This document shows positions 16,720 through 24,987 of a stretch of DNA of 64,000 nt, one piece after another. Both the position numbers and the translations under genes were made by a program. The first letter of the stretch is position 1. The number at the start of each line of letters is the position of its first letter. Under the pieces are notes generated by a model, which was given only the letters and a program-made list of their open reading frames with translations, had not been told where the DNA came from and ran no database searches. The stretch is taken from contig DASYAL010000017.1 of assembly GCA_036501365.1 (NCBI GenBank), forward strand, positions 21,693 through 85,692, given 5' to 3'. This stretch comes from CAIKMD01 sp036501365. Lineage in GTDB: Bacteria; Pseudomonadota; Alphaproteobacteria; ATCC43930; CGMCC-115725.

Positions 16720-17679
16720 CTACGAAGCGGCGACCATGCGGTTGACCAAGGTGCCGACATGCTGCACCTCGACCTTCACCTCGTCGCCGGCTTTGAGGAA
16801 TTCGCCGCTCTCGCCGCGGCCCGCGCCGACGCCTGCCGGCGTGCCGGTGGCGATAACATCGCCCGGCCGCAACGTCAGATGCTGGCTGAGCGAGGCGATC
16901 TGCTCGGCGATGCCGTGGATCATGTTCTTGGAGTTCGAGTTCTGCTTCTCGACGCCGTTGACCCAGAGCTTCAGATCGATGTTGTTGGGATCGGGCACGA
17001 ACGCGGCGGGCGTGATCCACGGCCCCATCGGACACGCATCGTCGAAGCATTTCTGGCCGAGCCAGTCCATATGCATGCCGCCGCCGGCACGATCGGCCTG
17101 GGTGCTGAGATCGCGCGCCGAGAGATCGTTGACGCAGGTATAGCCGGCGATGACGTCGAACGCGCGCTCGACCGGGATGTTGCGCGCCGGCTTGCCGATG
17201 ACGACGCCGATCTCGGCTTCCCAGTCGAGCTTCTGCGACAGCGCCGGCATGCGCGCATTGGCGCCCGGGCCGACGATCGAATGCGCGCCGGTCTTGATGA
17301 AGAACCACGGGTCCTTCGCCTTCTTCGGCTCGGGCGGCTCGCGGCCGGTCAAGCGCCGCTGCCGCTCGTTCATCTCTCTCATGTGGTCCCAGTAATTGGC
17401 GCCGGCGCAGAACACGGCGCCCGGATAAAGGATCGGCGCCAACAGCGCGACCTCGCCGAGCGGCCGACCGTCGGTCGGCTTCACGCGGCCGAGCGCCGCG
17501 AGAATGCGCGGATGCACCTCGCCCCAGCTTTGCAGCAGCCCCAGCACCGAAGATGAATCGATGCCCGGCGCGCCTTCTAAAAGCGGCGTCGCCGGCAGCA
17601 CGCGGTCGTTGAACAACACGCCGGCACGCGCGATGCCACTGGAATCGCGATAGCTCAAGAGACGGTATTCGGTCGCCAA
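16720..17679 (-). CDS. Fumarylacetoacetate hydrolase (FAH) family protein
   Basis: FAH-family enzymes hydrolyse C-C bonds in acylpyruvates or act as hydratases/decarboxylases in aromatic meta- or homogentisate/gentisate-type pathways. The 319-residue protein has the FAH core: FCAGANYWDHMREM, the metal-binding LDWEAEIGVVIGKPARNI, AGYTCVNDLSARDLS and the C-terminal GDVIATGTPAGVGAGRG. The substrate cannot be inferred by eye. The importer operon ends upstream at 17801 on the same strand, with a strong hairpin in the gap, so it may be a separate transcript. Confidence 0.88.
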   Translation of the reverse strand: MATEYRLLSYRDSSGIARAGVLFNDRVLPATPLLEGAPGIDSSSVLGLLQSWGEVHPRILAALGRVKPTDGRPLGEVALLAPILYPGAVFCAGANYWDHMREMNERQRRLTGREPPEPKKAKDPWFFIKTGAHSIVGPGANARMPALSQKLDWEAEIGVVIGKPARNIPVERAFDVIAGYTCVNDLSARDLSTQADRAGGGMHMDWLGQKCFDDACPMGPWITPAAFVPDPNNIDLKLWVNGVEKQNSNSKNMIHGIAEQIASLSQHLTLRPGDVIATGTPAGVGAGRGESGEFLKAGDEVKVEVQHVGTLVNRMVAAS

Positions 17680-17713
17680 AGGATCCTCCCGTTTTTTGCT
17701 GAACCCATATTAG

Positions 17714-17758
17714 CTGCTCGCGCGACCAGCGCCTAGCCAACCCAGGTCGCGCGAGCAG
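17714..17758. terminator. Strong hairpin with 14-bp perfect arms
   Basis: CTGCTCGCGCGACC (17714-17727) and GGTCGCGCGAGCAG (17745-17758) are exact inverted repeats around a 17-nt loop. It lies between the end of the ABC importer operon and the FAH gene start. There is no T-tract in either direction, so it may be a factor-dependent terminator, an mRNA-stabilising structure or a protein site. Confidence 0.5.
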
Positions 17759-17800
17759 GGTTGGTGGGCGCCCTTCGTCACGCTCAGGGGCAAGCGCGAC

Positions 17801-18583
17801 CTAAGAATGAGGTAGCCGCAGGAAACGCGCGATCAGGGCATTGCCGCCGGCCGCGAGGGCGAAGGCGATCAGCAGGGCCGCATACATATAAGAGATACGG
17901 AACTGCGAATAATACTGCATGACGAGGAAGCCCAAACCGCGGTTCGACATTTTGATCTCGGCAAGAAGGCAGCCGATGATCGCGACGCCGATGCCGAGCT
18001 TGAGGCCGGTCGCGATCGGCGGCACCAAGGCCGGGAGATAGATCTTCCGCACGGTCTGCAGCAGCGTGAGGTTGAAGCTGCGCCCGACGCGCAGCAGCAC
18101 CGGATCGATCTGGCGCACGCCGCTCGCGACCGACAGCGCCATCGGAAAGAAGCAGGACAGCGTCCCCATCGCAATCTTCGAGCCGGGGCCGACGCCGAAG
18201 AGGACGAGCAGGATCGGCAGGAACACGATCTTGGGGGTCGGCGCGAGATAATGGACATAGGGCTCGAAAGCCTTGCCGGCGAAGCGGCCAGCGCCGAGCG
18301 CCAGGCCGACGACGATGCCGGCGCTGGCGCCGAGCGCGAGCGAGACCGCAACCTCGATCAGCGTCAGCTCGAGATTCCAATAGAAATCCGGCCGCGTCAG
18401 CAGATCGGCGAGCGCCGCGATGATCGCCAGCGAGCTCGGCACCACGCCCTCGAACACGAGGCCGGATCGCGCGACGGCTTCCCAGATCACCCACAGCGCC
18501 AGCACCGTCGCGATGCGCAGCAACAACACCGGCGGTCCGGCGCGGCGCGGGAAGCGCCCCGTCTCTAGCCGCGCCTCAGCCAT
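17801..18583 (-). CDS. ABC transporter permease (SsuC/TauC type), second of system 1
   Basis: It is an inner-membrane subunit of a nitrate/sulfonate/taurine-type importer. The 260-residue protein has about six hydrophobic helices. The coupling-helix (EAA-like) region appears around FNLTLLQTVRKIYLPALVPPIATGLKLGIG. The start overlaps the last 19 bp of the preceding permease gene, showing tight coupling; the longer open frame upstream is inside that gene. With the neighbouring permease it would form a heterodimer. Substrate unknown. Confidence 0.88.
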   Translation of the reverse strand: MAEARLETGRFPRRAGPPVLLLRIATVLALWVIWEAVARSGLVFEGVVPSSLAIIAALADLLTRPDFYWNLELTLIEVAVSLALGASAGIVVGLALGAGRFAGKAFEPYVHYLAPTPKIVFLPILLVLFGVGPGSKIAMGTLSCFFPMALSVASGVRQIDPVLLRVGRSFNLTLLQTVRKIYLPALVPPIATGLKLGIGVAIIGCLLAEIKMSNRGLGFLVMQYYSQFRISYMYAALLIAFALAAGGNALIARFLRLPHS

Positions 18584-19365
18584 CGCTCGAGCCTTTCGGT
18601 CAGAAAGAAAAAGCAGATGCTGGTGAGCACGACGAAGCTGATCGCGCCGTACATCATCGGGATTTCCCAGCGCTCGGCGAGATCGTCGATAAGCTCGCCG
18701 AGACCGCCGAAATTGATCACGAACTCGATGCCGACGACGCTGATCAGCGCATAGACGAGACCGAGGCGCACACCGGTGCACAAGGTCGGGACCGAAGCCG
18801 GCAGCATGACCTTCCAGAACAGCTGCGTCGGCGTCAGCCGCAGGCTGCGGCCGACATCGATCAGCACGCGGCGGATGCCGTCGAGCCCTTCCTTGGTCTT
18901 CAGCACCACCGCCGGCAACGCGGTGAGGAAGCTCATCACGATGATGGTGCCGATATTGCGGCCAAAGAAGACGAGGAACAGCGGATAGAGCAGCACCAGC
19001 GGCGCGGCGGCGCAGGTCGCGACCCAGCTCTCATAGGCGAGACCCGCCCAGCGCTTGGCATGGAGCCACCAGCCGAGCGGCGTGCCGACGATGACTGCGA
19101 GCCCCGCCGAAATCAGCGCCTCGGCGAATGTCTGGAGGAAGCGCTGGAACAAGCCCTCCTCGGCGATCAGCTGCGGAAAGCTCGCGGCGATCGCGCTGGG
19201 CGCCGGCGCCACCAGCGGGCTGACGAGGCCGAGCGCGCCCACCGCCTGCCACGCCGCCAGCAGCAGCGCGATCGCACCGAGCCCGGCGAGGACAGGGGCG
19301 TGACGATGGATCGCTTGCATCGGCGCTGTGCGTGCTTCGACGGCCGACTCCGTCCACGCGCTCAT
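18565..19365 (-). CDS. ABC transporter permease (SsuC/TauC type), first of system 1
   Basis: An inner-membrane permease of the same importer. The protein (266 aa from MSAWTES) begins its first helix around VLAGLGAIALLLAAWQAVG and has the EAA-like loop in LRLTPTQLFWKVMLPASVPTL. In-frame ATGs at 19422 and 19320 are alternatives; none has a clear Shine-Dalgarno. It is separated from the upstream binding-protein gene by a repeat-containing gap (19454-19506). Confidence 0.85.
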   Translation of the reverse strand: MSAWTESAVEARTAPMQAIHRHAPVLAGLGAIALLLAAWQAVGALGLVSPLVAPAPSAIAASFPQLIAEEGLFQRFLQTFAEALISAGLAVIVGTPLGWWLHAKRWAGLAYESWVATCAAAPLVLLYPLFLVFFGRNIGTIIVMSFLTALPAVVLKTKEGLDGIRRVLIDVGRSLRLTPTQLFWKVMLPASVPTLCTGVRLGLVYALISVVGIEFVINFGGLGELIDDLAERWEIPMMYGAISFVVLTSICFFFLTERLERWLRRG

Positions 19366-19453
19366 CGCGCGTGGACCCGGAGGGGCCGACCGCAAAGAGC
19401 GATCGGTCGGGTCGGCCAGCATGAGGACGTTCTTAATGGCATTGAGAAAATCG

Positions 19454-19506
19454 CCTCATCCTGAGCGTTCGCCATCGCCGAGCGATGGCGAACCGTCGAA
19501 GGACCC
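19454..19506. repeat. REP-like palindromic element
   Basis: The unit runs CCTCATCCTGAGC ... CGTCGAAGGACCC around an exact 11-bp stem, GTTCGCCATCG (19467-19477) and CGATGGCGAAC (19483-19493), with a 5-nt loop. This is the CCTCATCCTGAG-type intergenic repeat common in alphaproteobacteria. It sits within the importer operon between receptor and permease genes and could lower permease expression relative to the receptor by mRNA processing. Confidence 0.7.
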
Positions 19507-19527
19507 ACGCTCGGCGTCCGAGCGACC

Positions 19528-20484
19528 TTACGTCCCCGGCTTCCACACGATGTCGAAGGCACCTTTGACCTGGTCTTCCGTCATCGCGCTGGGGAGACGC
19601 TTCGCCGCCAGCGCTTCATCGAGCACGCGCTGGATGCCGCTGAAGCGGAAGGGATCGTTTGCTGCCTTGGTGAGGAAGTTCTTCACGGTCTTCTCGGCCG
19701 CATCGCGCGGCAGGTTGTTGTCGGCCGCGAGATAATCGATCGCCTTGGGATCGTCGTAGGCCCATTGATAGGATTTCACATAGGCCTTCATGAAGCGTGC
19801 GATCAGGTCGCGGTGCTGCTGCAGGGTGTTGAGATTGGCGACATTGACGCGAATGGTCTCGGTGGCGACATCCTTCGAATCATTGGCATGGGCGATGACG
19901 ACGATCTTGCCCTGATCGACATCGAGCACGCCGAACGGCGCCGCGGCCCAGCCGGCATCGAGCTGCCCCGACATCACCTGGGTGAAGGTCGGCGGCATGC
20001 CGCCCGCCGGCACCGGCTTGGCATCGACGTTCTGCTCTTTCAGCAAGGTCAGCAGGGCGAGGTTGCTCGAGGAACCCGGCGCCGAGAAGCCGATGGTCTT
20101 GCCGCCTTTCAGGTCTTTCAACGTTTTGATGCCGCTGCCCGCCTTGGCGTAAAAGTAGAGATCGGCCGAGCCGGTCGATTCCGCCGAGATGATGCGCACC
20201 GGCGCGCCTTTGACATAGGCCGAGAGGATGCCGAGCGTGCCGGTCGCAACCGCGACATCGACGCTGCCCGAGACGACCGCCGTCTCGGTGGTCGCACCAC
20301 CTTCGGTATAGGTGATGTCGAGATCGATCCCCTGCTCCTTGAAGAAGCCCTGGCGGTCGCCATAGACGCTGAACGACGTGTCCCACGCGCCCTTTTGCGG
20401 GATCGCGATCTTCAAGGTCTCGGCGCGCGCCGGGACCGCCGCCGCGAGTATCAACGCCATCGACAAAAACAAATTCTTACGCAT
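19528..20484 (-). CDS. ABC transporter substrate-binding protein of system 1 (SsuA/NMT1 type)
   Basis: This is a periplasmic receptor with a textbook signal peptide (MRKNLFLSMALILAAAVPARA, cleavage before ETLKIAIP). The mature part shows the NMT1-type GFFKEQGIDLDITY strand, the VVSGSVDVAVATGT loop and the LKDLKGGKTIGFSAPGSSS hinge. Length is 318. It follows the ATPase gene with an 8-bp overlap and precedes two permeases, so this importer is complete. The pairing with a TPP enzyme upstream suggests that a 2-oxo acid or related carboxylate is brought in, but the ligand is not readable. Confidence 0.88.
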   Translation of the reverse strand: MRKNLFLSMALILAAAVPARAETLKIAIPQKGAWDTSFSVYGDRQGFFKEQGIDLDITYTEGGATTETAVVSGSVDVAVATGTLGILSAYVKGAPVRIISAESTGSADLYFYAKAGSGIKTLKDLKGGKTIGFSAPGSSSNLALLTLLKEQNVDAKPVPAGGMPPTFTQVMSGQLDAGWAAAPFGVLDVDQGKIVVIAHANDSKDVATETIRVNVANLNTLQQHRDLIARFMKAYVKSYQWAYDDPKAIDYLAADNNLPRDAAEKTVKNFLTKAANDPFRFSGIQRVLDEALAAKRLPSAMTEDQVKGAFDIVWKPGT

Positions 20485-21358
20485 CGTTTCCTCCCTCCTT
20501 GTTGTTGACGCGACGCGCGAGTGAGGCCTCGCTGTCGCTCAAGCCTTTACTGGCTTCCTCGCGCAGATCGCTCCAGATGCGCGCGACATATTGCCCGAAG
20601 GCTGCCGAGCCGACGATCGCGGAATCGCGCGGCCGCGGCAGATCGATATCGAAGATGCGCTTCACCCGGCCGGGCCGGAACGTCATCACCACGACGCGAT
20701 CGGCGAGTTGCACCGCCTCGGCGATGTTGTGGGTGATCAGCAGGGTCGTCTGCTGCAGCGATTGCTGGATCTGCAGGAGCTTGTCGCCGAGCAGCAGTCG
20801 CGTCTGCTCGTCGAGCGCCGCGAAAGGCTCGTCCATCAGCAGGATCTTCGGCTCGGACGCGAGTGTGCGCGCGAGTGCGGTGCGCTGGCGCATGCCGCCC
20901 GAGAGCTCGGCGGGGTAACGGCCCTCGAAGCCTTCGAGGCCGACGAGCTTGATGAGATCGCGGCCGCGCGCTTCGCGCTCGGCCTTCCTGACGCCGGCGA
21001 TCTCCAGGGGAAAGGCGATGTTGTCGAGCGTGGTGCGCCAGGGAAAGGTCGATTCCTCCTGGAACACCATGCCGATCGCGCGATGCGAGCCATCGATCGC
21101 CGCGCCTTCGACCAGCACGCGGCCGGCATAGTCGCCGATCAGCCCGCCGATGATGTTGAAGAGCGTGGACTTGCCGCAGCCCGACGGACCGATCAGCGCG
21201 ACGAACTCGCCCTTGCCGACGGCGAAGGAGACATCGTCGATCGCCGTCAGCGTGCCGTCGCCGGTGGCGAAGCGCTTGCTGACGCCCTCGATGACGAGCG
21301 CCGGCGCGCGCGCCGTGCCGCTTTCCGCACTCGTCTCGAGCGGCGCCGCGGCGCGCAT
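20477..21358 (-). CDS. ABC transporter ATP-binding protein of system 1 (SsuB/TauB type)
   Basis: This is the ATPase subunit of the importer. Walker A is GPSGCGKST, the Q-loop VFQEESTFPW, the signature LSGGMRQRTALART, Walker B ILLMDEPFAALD and the H-loop LLITHNIAEAVQLADRV. Length is 293, with a short Ala-rich N-terminal extension before ALVIEGVSKRF. It starts 15 bp after the TPP enzyme gene and overlaps the receptor gene by 8 bp, placing all five genes in one operon. Confidence 0.93.
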   Translation of the reverse strand: MRAAAPLETSAESGTARAPALVIEGVSKRFATGDGTLTAIDDVSFAVGKGEFVALIGPSGCGKSTLFNIIGGLIGDYAGRVLVEGAAIDGSHRAIGMVFQEESTFPWRTTLDNIAFPLEIAGVRKAEREARGRDLIKLVGLEGFEGRYPAELSGGMRQRTALARTLASEPKILLMDEPFAALDEQTRLLLGDKLLQIQQSLQQTTLLITHNIAEAVQLADRVVVMTFRPGRVKRIFDIDLPRPRDSAIVGSAAFGQYVARIWSDLREEASKGLSDSEASLARRVNNKEGGNDA

Positions 21359-21373
21359 CAGCCGGGCCGGACG

Positions 21374-23191
21374 CTAATCCTTCTGGCCGCGCGGGACGTT
21401 CGCCGAGGCGCCGGCGTCGTAACCGCCGGCGACGCGCACATCGACGACCGCGACCTTGCCGTCATCGACCGCGGCGATCGCTTCGCGGAGCGCCGCTTCG
21501 AGGTCGGCGTGCTTTTGCACCGGGCCGACGCCAACCGCGCCCTGCCCACGCGCCAGCGTCGCGAGATCGATATCGGGATCGCCGATATGCTGGCCGATCC
21601 ATTTATTGGCGGCGGTGCGCTCGCGCTCTTTGGCGACGCGCTCCTGATGCAGCTCGTCGTTATAGAAGGAGCGGTTGTTGCAGACGACCACCAGCAGCGG
21701 CACCCGATAATGCACCGCCGTCCAGAGTGCGGGATTGCCCATCAGGTAATCGCCATCGCCCAGCACCGCGATCGGCAGCCGGCCGCTGCCCTTGAGCGCG
21801 AGCGCCATGCCGACCGAAGTGCCCGGTCCGGAGCCGACGCCGCCGCCGCCATCGGTGCCGAGGCTGTCGAGCGGGTCCTTCATCGGCCAGAAATGGCCGT
21901 GCCAGGAGAGCGAATGCCGCAAGAGGCTGGTCTTCCGCCCGGCGGTGAGCTTCTGCAGCGCCTGCGCGATATGCGGCACATAGATCGTGCCCGAGGCGTC
22001 GGGCGCCGGCATCGCCGGCACTTGCGCCGGCTTGCGATCGGGCCAGGTGCTCGACTTGCGCGCGCCGAGCTTCTTCACCGCGGCGAGCAGCGCGCTGACG
22101 GTCGCATCGCTCTCCGCGGCGAGATAGACATCCGCCGGCGGCAGGATGTGGTACTCCATGCCGAAGCCGTGATGCGAATACTGGTCGACCGAGATGCGGG
22201 TAACGTTGGCGCCAAGCTTGCCCTTGCCCGCGGCGCCTTGCAGCAAGCCGCCGAGATCGACCCAGTCGAAGGACGCGACAACATCGGCCTGGCGCAGCAA
22301 TTCGCTCGCCGCGCTCGAATGATTGGAGAGCGGCGGAGCGCCCACCAGCTTATGGTCGGTCGGGAACGCCGCGCCATTGCGCAGCTCCGTAAGCACCACC
22401 GCGCCGAGCGCCTCGGCAAGCTCGATGCGCTCGCGCCAGCTCTGCTCGCTGCGCGAGAAGCGGCCCAAGAGCAGCAGCGGGCGCTCGGCACCGTGCAGCT
22501 TCTTCGCCAACGTCTCGACCTGATCGGGCGGCGGGGCCACCGGCGCGGGCGACGGGAAGCGCGCGGCATCGGGCATCGCCGGCAGCGCGTCGAGGCGCAA
22601 CTCCTGCAACGCGGCGTCGAAGCAGATATAGGTCGGGCCGCAAGGCGCGGTGGTCGAGATCTGCTTGGCGCGCAGCATCGCTTCGGGGATCGCCGCGACC
22701 GAGCCGGGCTGGTCGTCCCATTTGATGAAGTGGCGGATCAGCGCCGCCTGGTCCTTGGTGGTGTGGATCCAGTCGATCCACGGCCGGCGCTTCATCGCAT
22801 CGACCGGGCCGGTCGCGCCGAAGAGCAGCAGCGGCGCGCGATCCATCCAGGCGTTGAACACCGCCATCGAGCTGTGCAGCAGACCGACATTGCTGTGGAC
22901 GATCGCGCCCATCGGCTTGCCGGCGACCTTGGCCCAGCCATGTGCGACCGCGACCGCCGCTTCCTCATGCAAGCAGAGAAGCATTTGCGGCTTCTCATTG
23001 CCGAGCCGATTGACGATGCTGTCGTGCAGGCCGCGATAGGAAGCGCCGGGATTGAGCGCGACATAGGGGATGTCGAGCGCGCGCAGCATATCGGCCGCGA
23101 CGTCGCTGCCCCAAAGGCTCCGTCCCTCGGACGGCAAAGGCCGCTCGATCGCTTGCTGCTCGTTGCTCAGTCTTCCATCGGCGCTCGGCAT
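21374..23191 (-). CDS. Thiamine pyrophosphate-dependent enzyme (acetolactate synthase/benzoylformate decarboxylase superfamily)
   Basis: The 605-residue enzyme has the three-domain TPP architecture. The PYR domain holds the cofactor-activating glutamate E76 in LCLHEEAAVAVAHG. A central Rossmann-like domain includes ERPLLLLGRF. The C-terminal PP domain has GDGDYLMGNPALW followed by VVVCNNRSFYN, the Mg-TPP motif. The extended NKWIGQHIGDPDIDLATLARGQG segment is typical of the decarboxylase branch rather than of IlvB. GGAGG lies 10 bases before the ATG. It heads the operon with a complete ABC importer, so its substrate is plausibly the imported 2-oxo acid or its product. Carboligation is an alternative to decarboxylation. 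Confidence 0.85.
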   Translation of the reverse strand: MPSADGRLSNEQQAIERPLPSEGRSLWGSDVAADMLRALDIPYVALNPGASYRGLHDSIVNRLGNEKPQMLLCLHEEAAVAVAHGWAKVAGKPMGAIVHSNVGLLHSSMAVFNAWMDRAPLLLFGATGPVDAMKRRPWIDWIHTTKDQAALIRHFIKWDDQPGSVAAIPEAMLRAKQISTTAPCGPTYICFDAALQELRLDALPAMPDAARFPSPAPVAPPPDQVETLAKKLHGAERPLLLLGRFSRSEQSWRERIELAEALGAVVLTELRNGAAFPTDHKLVGAPPLSNHSSAASELLRQADVVASFDWVDLGGLLQGAAGKGKLGANVTRISVDQYSHHGFGMEYHILPPADVYLAAESDATVSALLAAVKKLGARKSSTWPDRKPAQVPAMPAPDASGTIYVPHIAQALQKLTAGRKTSLLRHSLSWHGHFWPMKDPLDSLGTDGGGGVGSGPGTSVGMALALKGSGRLPIAVLGDGDYLMGNPALWTAVHYRVPLLVVVCNNRSFYNDELHQERVAKERERTAANKWIGQHIGDPDIDLATLARGQGAVGVGPVQKHADLEAALREAIAAVDDGKVAVVDVRVAGGYDAGASANVPRGQKD

Positions 23192-23325
23192 GATAGTACG
23201 GCCTCCCTCCTTGCGTTCGTTCCGATCAGGGCCCGTATCGGTCGCGTTGTCGGCACCCTGCGCTTTTCGCGACGCCAGCTTATTTCATATCACCTCGATG
23301 CGATAGGGCAATCGGTCCGCCCGCT

Positions 23326-23354
23326 TTGACTCCCTTCGGCACTGGGGATAGAGT
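23326..23354 (+). promoter_or_regulatory. Candidate promoter for ABC system 2
   Basis: TTGACT (23326-23331), a 17-bp spacer and TAGAGT (23349-23354) lie about 65 bp upstream of the ATPase start. Both hexamers are near consensus. It stands in the divergent gap between the TPP-enzyme operon and the second importer. Confidence 0.5.
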
Positions 23355-23419
23355 TTTTTGGCAACAATCGGCCGCCCCAGAATGCGGCAAAAATGTTCGC
23401 GCAGGGAGTGGTCGGCCTC

Positions 23420-24190
23420 ATGTCGGCGTATATCCGAGGTCGCAACGTCAATCTCACCTTTCGGCCGCCCAATCGCGCGCCGGTGCGGGCACTCCATGAC
23501 TTCGACGTCGAGGTCAAGGAAGGCGAGTTTCTGTCGATCGTCGGCCCGTCGGGCTGCGGCAAGAGCACGTTTCTTTCCATCTTGCTCGGCCTCATCAAGC
23601 CGGATTCTGGCGAACTCGACCTGCATGGCCGGCGCATCGACGGCCCGGGCACAGACCGCGCCATGGTCTTCCAGGAATTCGGGCTGCTGCCGTGGCGAAC
23701 GGTCCAACACAACGTGGAGCTTGGCCTGCAGTTGAAAGGCATGCCCGCGGCGCAGCGGCGCAACGTGGCGCAGCATTTCATCCGGATGGTCGGGCTGGTC
23801 GGCTTCGAGAGCCATTATCCGCACGAGCTCTCGGGCGGGATGAAGCAGCGCGTGGGCATTGCCCGCGCGCTGGCGACCGACCCCGAGGTCCTTCTCATGG
23901 ACGAGCCTTTCGCGGCGCTTGATGCGCAGACCCGCGATCTCATGCAGGTCGAATTGCTGCGCATCTGGCATGACACGCGCAAGACCGTTCTCTTCGTGAC
24001 GCATCAGATCGACGAGGCGATTTATCTTTCGGATCGCGTGCTGGTGATGACGAAGCGTCCGGGCCGCGCCAAGCGCATCTTCGCCGTCGACTTGCCGCGG
24101 CCACGCGACTACGAGATGCGCGTCACGCCCCAGTTCAATGAGCTCAAGCTCGAGATCTGGCGCGCCCTCGAAGACGAGATCGCGGTCTAG
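23420..24190 (+). CDS. ABC transporter ATP-binding protein of system 2
   Basis: The ATPase of a second nitrate/sulfonate/taurine-type importer. Motifs: Walker A GPSGCGKST, Q-loop VFQEFGLLPW, signature LSGGMKQRVGIARAL, Walker B VLLMDEPFAALDAQT and H-loop LFVTHQIDEAIYLSDRV. I chose MSAYIRGRNVNL as start, with GGGAG upstream; an ATG nine codons earlier is possible. Two permease genes follow with 2- and 3-bp gaps. No receptor gene is in the transcript; two receptors lie convergently just beyond the permeases. Confidence 0.9.
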   Translation: MSAYIRGRNVNLTFRPPNRAPVRALHDFDVEVKEGEFLSIVGPSGCGKSTFLSILLGLIKPDSGELDLHGRRIDGPGTDRAMVFQEFGLLPWRTVQHNVELGLQLKGMPAAQRRNVAQHFIRMVGLVGFESHYPHELSGGMKQRVGIARALATDPEVLLMDEPFAALDAQTRDLMQVELLRIWHDTRKTVLFVTHQIDEAIYLSDRVLVMTKRPGRAKRIFAVDLPRPRDYEMRVTPQFNELKLEIWRALEDEIAV

Positions 24191-24192
24191 TC

Positions 24193-24984
24193 ATGGCGGA
24201 CGCAGCCGCTCCCCGCACCGGTCTGTTGCGCTCGAACCGCCGAATCCTGCTCGGATCTCTTTCCGTGCTCGCCTTCTTCGTCGCCTGGCAGGCAGTCTTC
24301 CTCTTCGTTCCGCTCAATTCGCTGTTCCTCACCAAACCATCGCTGATGTTTGCGGCGCTCGTCCGGCTGACGATGTCCGGTCAAGTGTTCTTCGATCTCG
24401 GCGCCAGCGCCGCGCCGTTCGCCTACGGCCTCGCCGCTTCGGTCCTCATCGGCGTGCCGACCGGTATCCTCATGGGCCGGCGCGTTCGGGTCGGCCTCGC
24501 GCTCGATCCTCTGTTCACCGTGCTTTATGCCAGTCCGCTCGTCGCCCTCGCACCGCTGGTGGTGATCTTTCTCGGCGTCGGCGTCACGGGAAAGACCTTC
24601 ATCGTCTTCCTGCTCACCGTGTTCGACTTTGTCTTCAATGCCTATGCGGGCGTGCGCGCGGTGGATCCGCTCCTGCTCAATGTCGTCCGCTCGTTCGGCG
24701 GCGCGGAGAAGGACCTCTACCTGAAGGTCATCTTCCCGAGCGTGATGCCCTATATCGTCGCCGGAGCGCGCATCGGCGTCGGCCGGGCGCTGATCGGTAT
24801 CCTCATCGGCGAATTCTTTGCCGCATCCGAAGGTGTCGGGTACGAGATCGTCCGCTTCGGCAACTTCTTCGCGCTCGACAGCATGTTCGCCTATATCCTT
24901 GTCGTCACCTTGATCGCGATCGTATTGACGCAAGGGGTCCGTTGGGCGGAGCGAGCGGCTTTTCCGTGGCGCGTGGAGTCGTAG
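24193..24984 (+). CDS. ABC transporter permease of system 2 (first)
   Basis: The 263-residue inner-membrane protein opens with a helix around LLGSLSVLAFFVAWQAVFLFV. The EAA-like coupling segment appears near SFGGAEKDLYLKVIFPSVMPYI. It is 2 bp after the ATPase and 3 bp before the second permease. The adjacent permease implies a heterodimeric channel. Confidence 0.88.
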   Translation: MADAAAPRTGLLRSNRRILLGSLSVLAFFVAWQAVFLFVPLNSLFLTKPSLMFAALVRLTMSGQVFFDLGASAAPFAYGLAASVLIGVPTGILMGRRVRVGLALDPLFTVLYASPLVALAPLVVIFLGVGVTGKTFIVFLLTVFDFVFNAYAGVRAVDPLLLNVVRSFGGAEKDLYLKVIFPSVMPYIVAGARIGVGRALIGILIGEFFAASEGVGYEIVRFGNFFALDSMFAYILVVTLIAIVLTQGVRWAERAAFPWRVES

Positions 24985-24987
24985 GCC

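Noticed and set aside
15430..17556. Plus-strand ORF of 708 codons across folP and the FAH gene
   Set aside because: Arg-rich shadow of folP in another frame, continuing antisense to folB and the FAH gene; no domain is visible.
20591..23329. Very long plus-strand ORF of 912 codons opposite the ABC/TPP operon
   Set aside because: It is antisense to genes with complete motifs and shows the Arg/Asp/His-rich composition of a GC-rich shadow frame.
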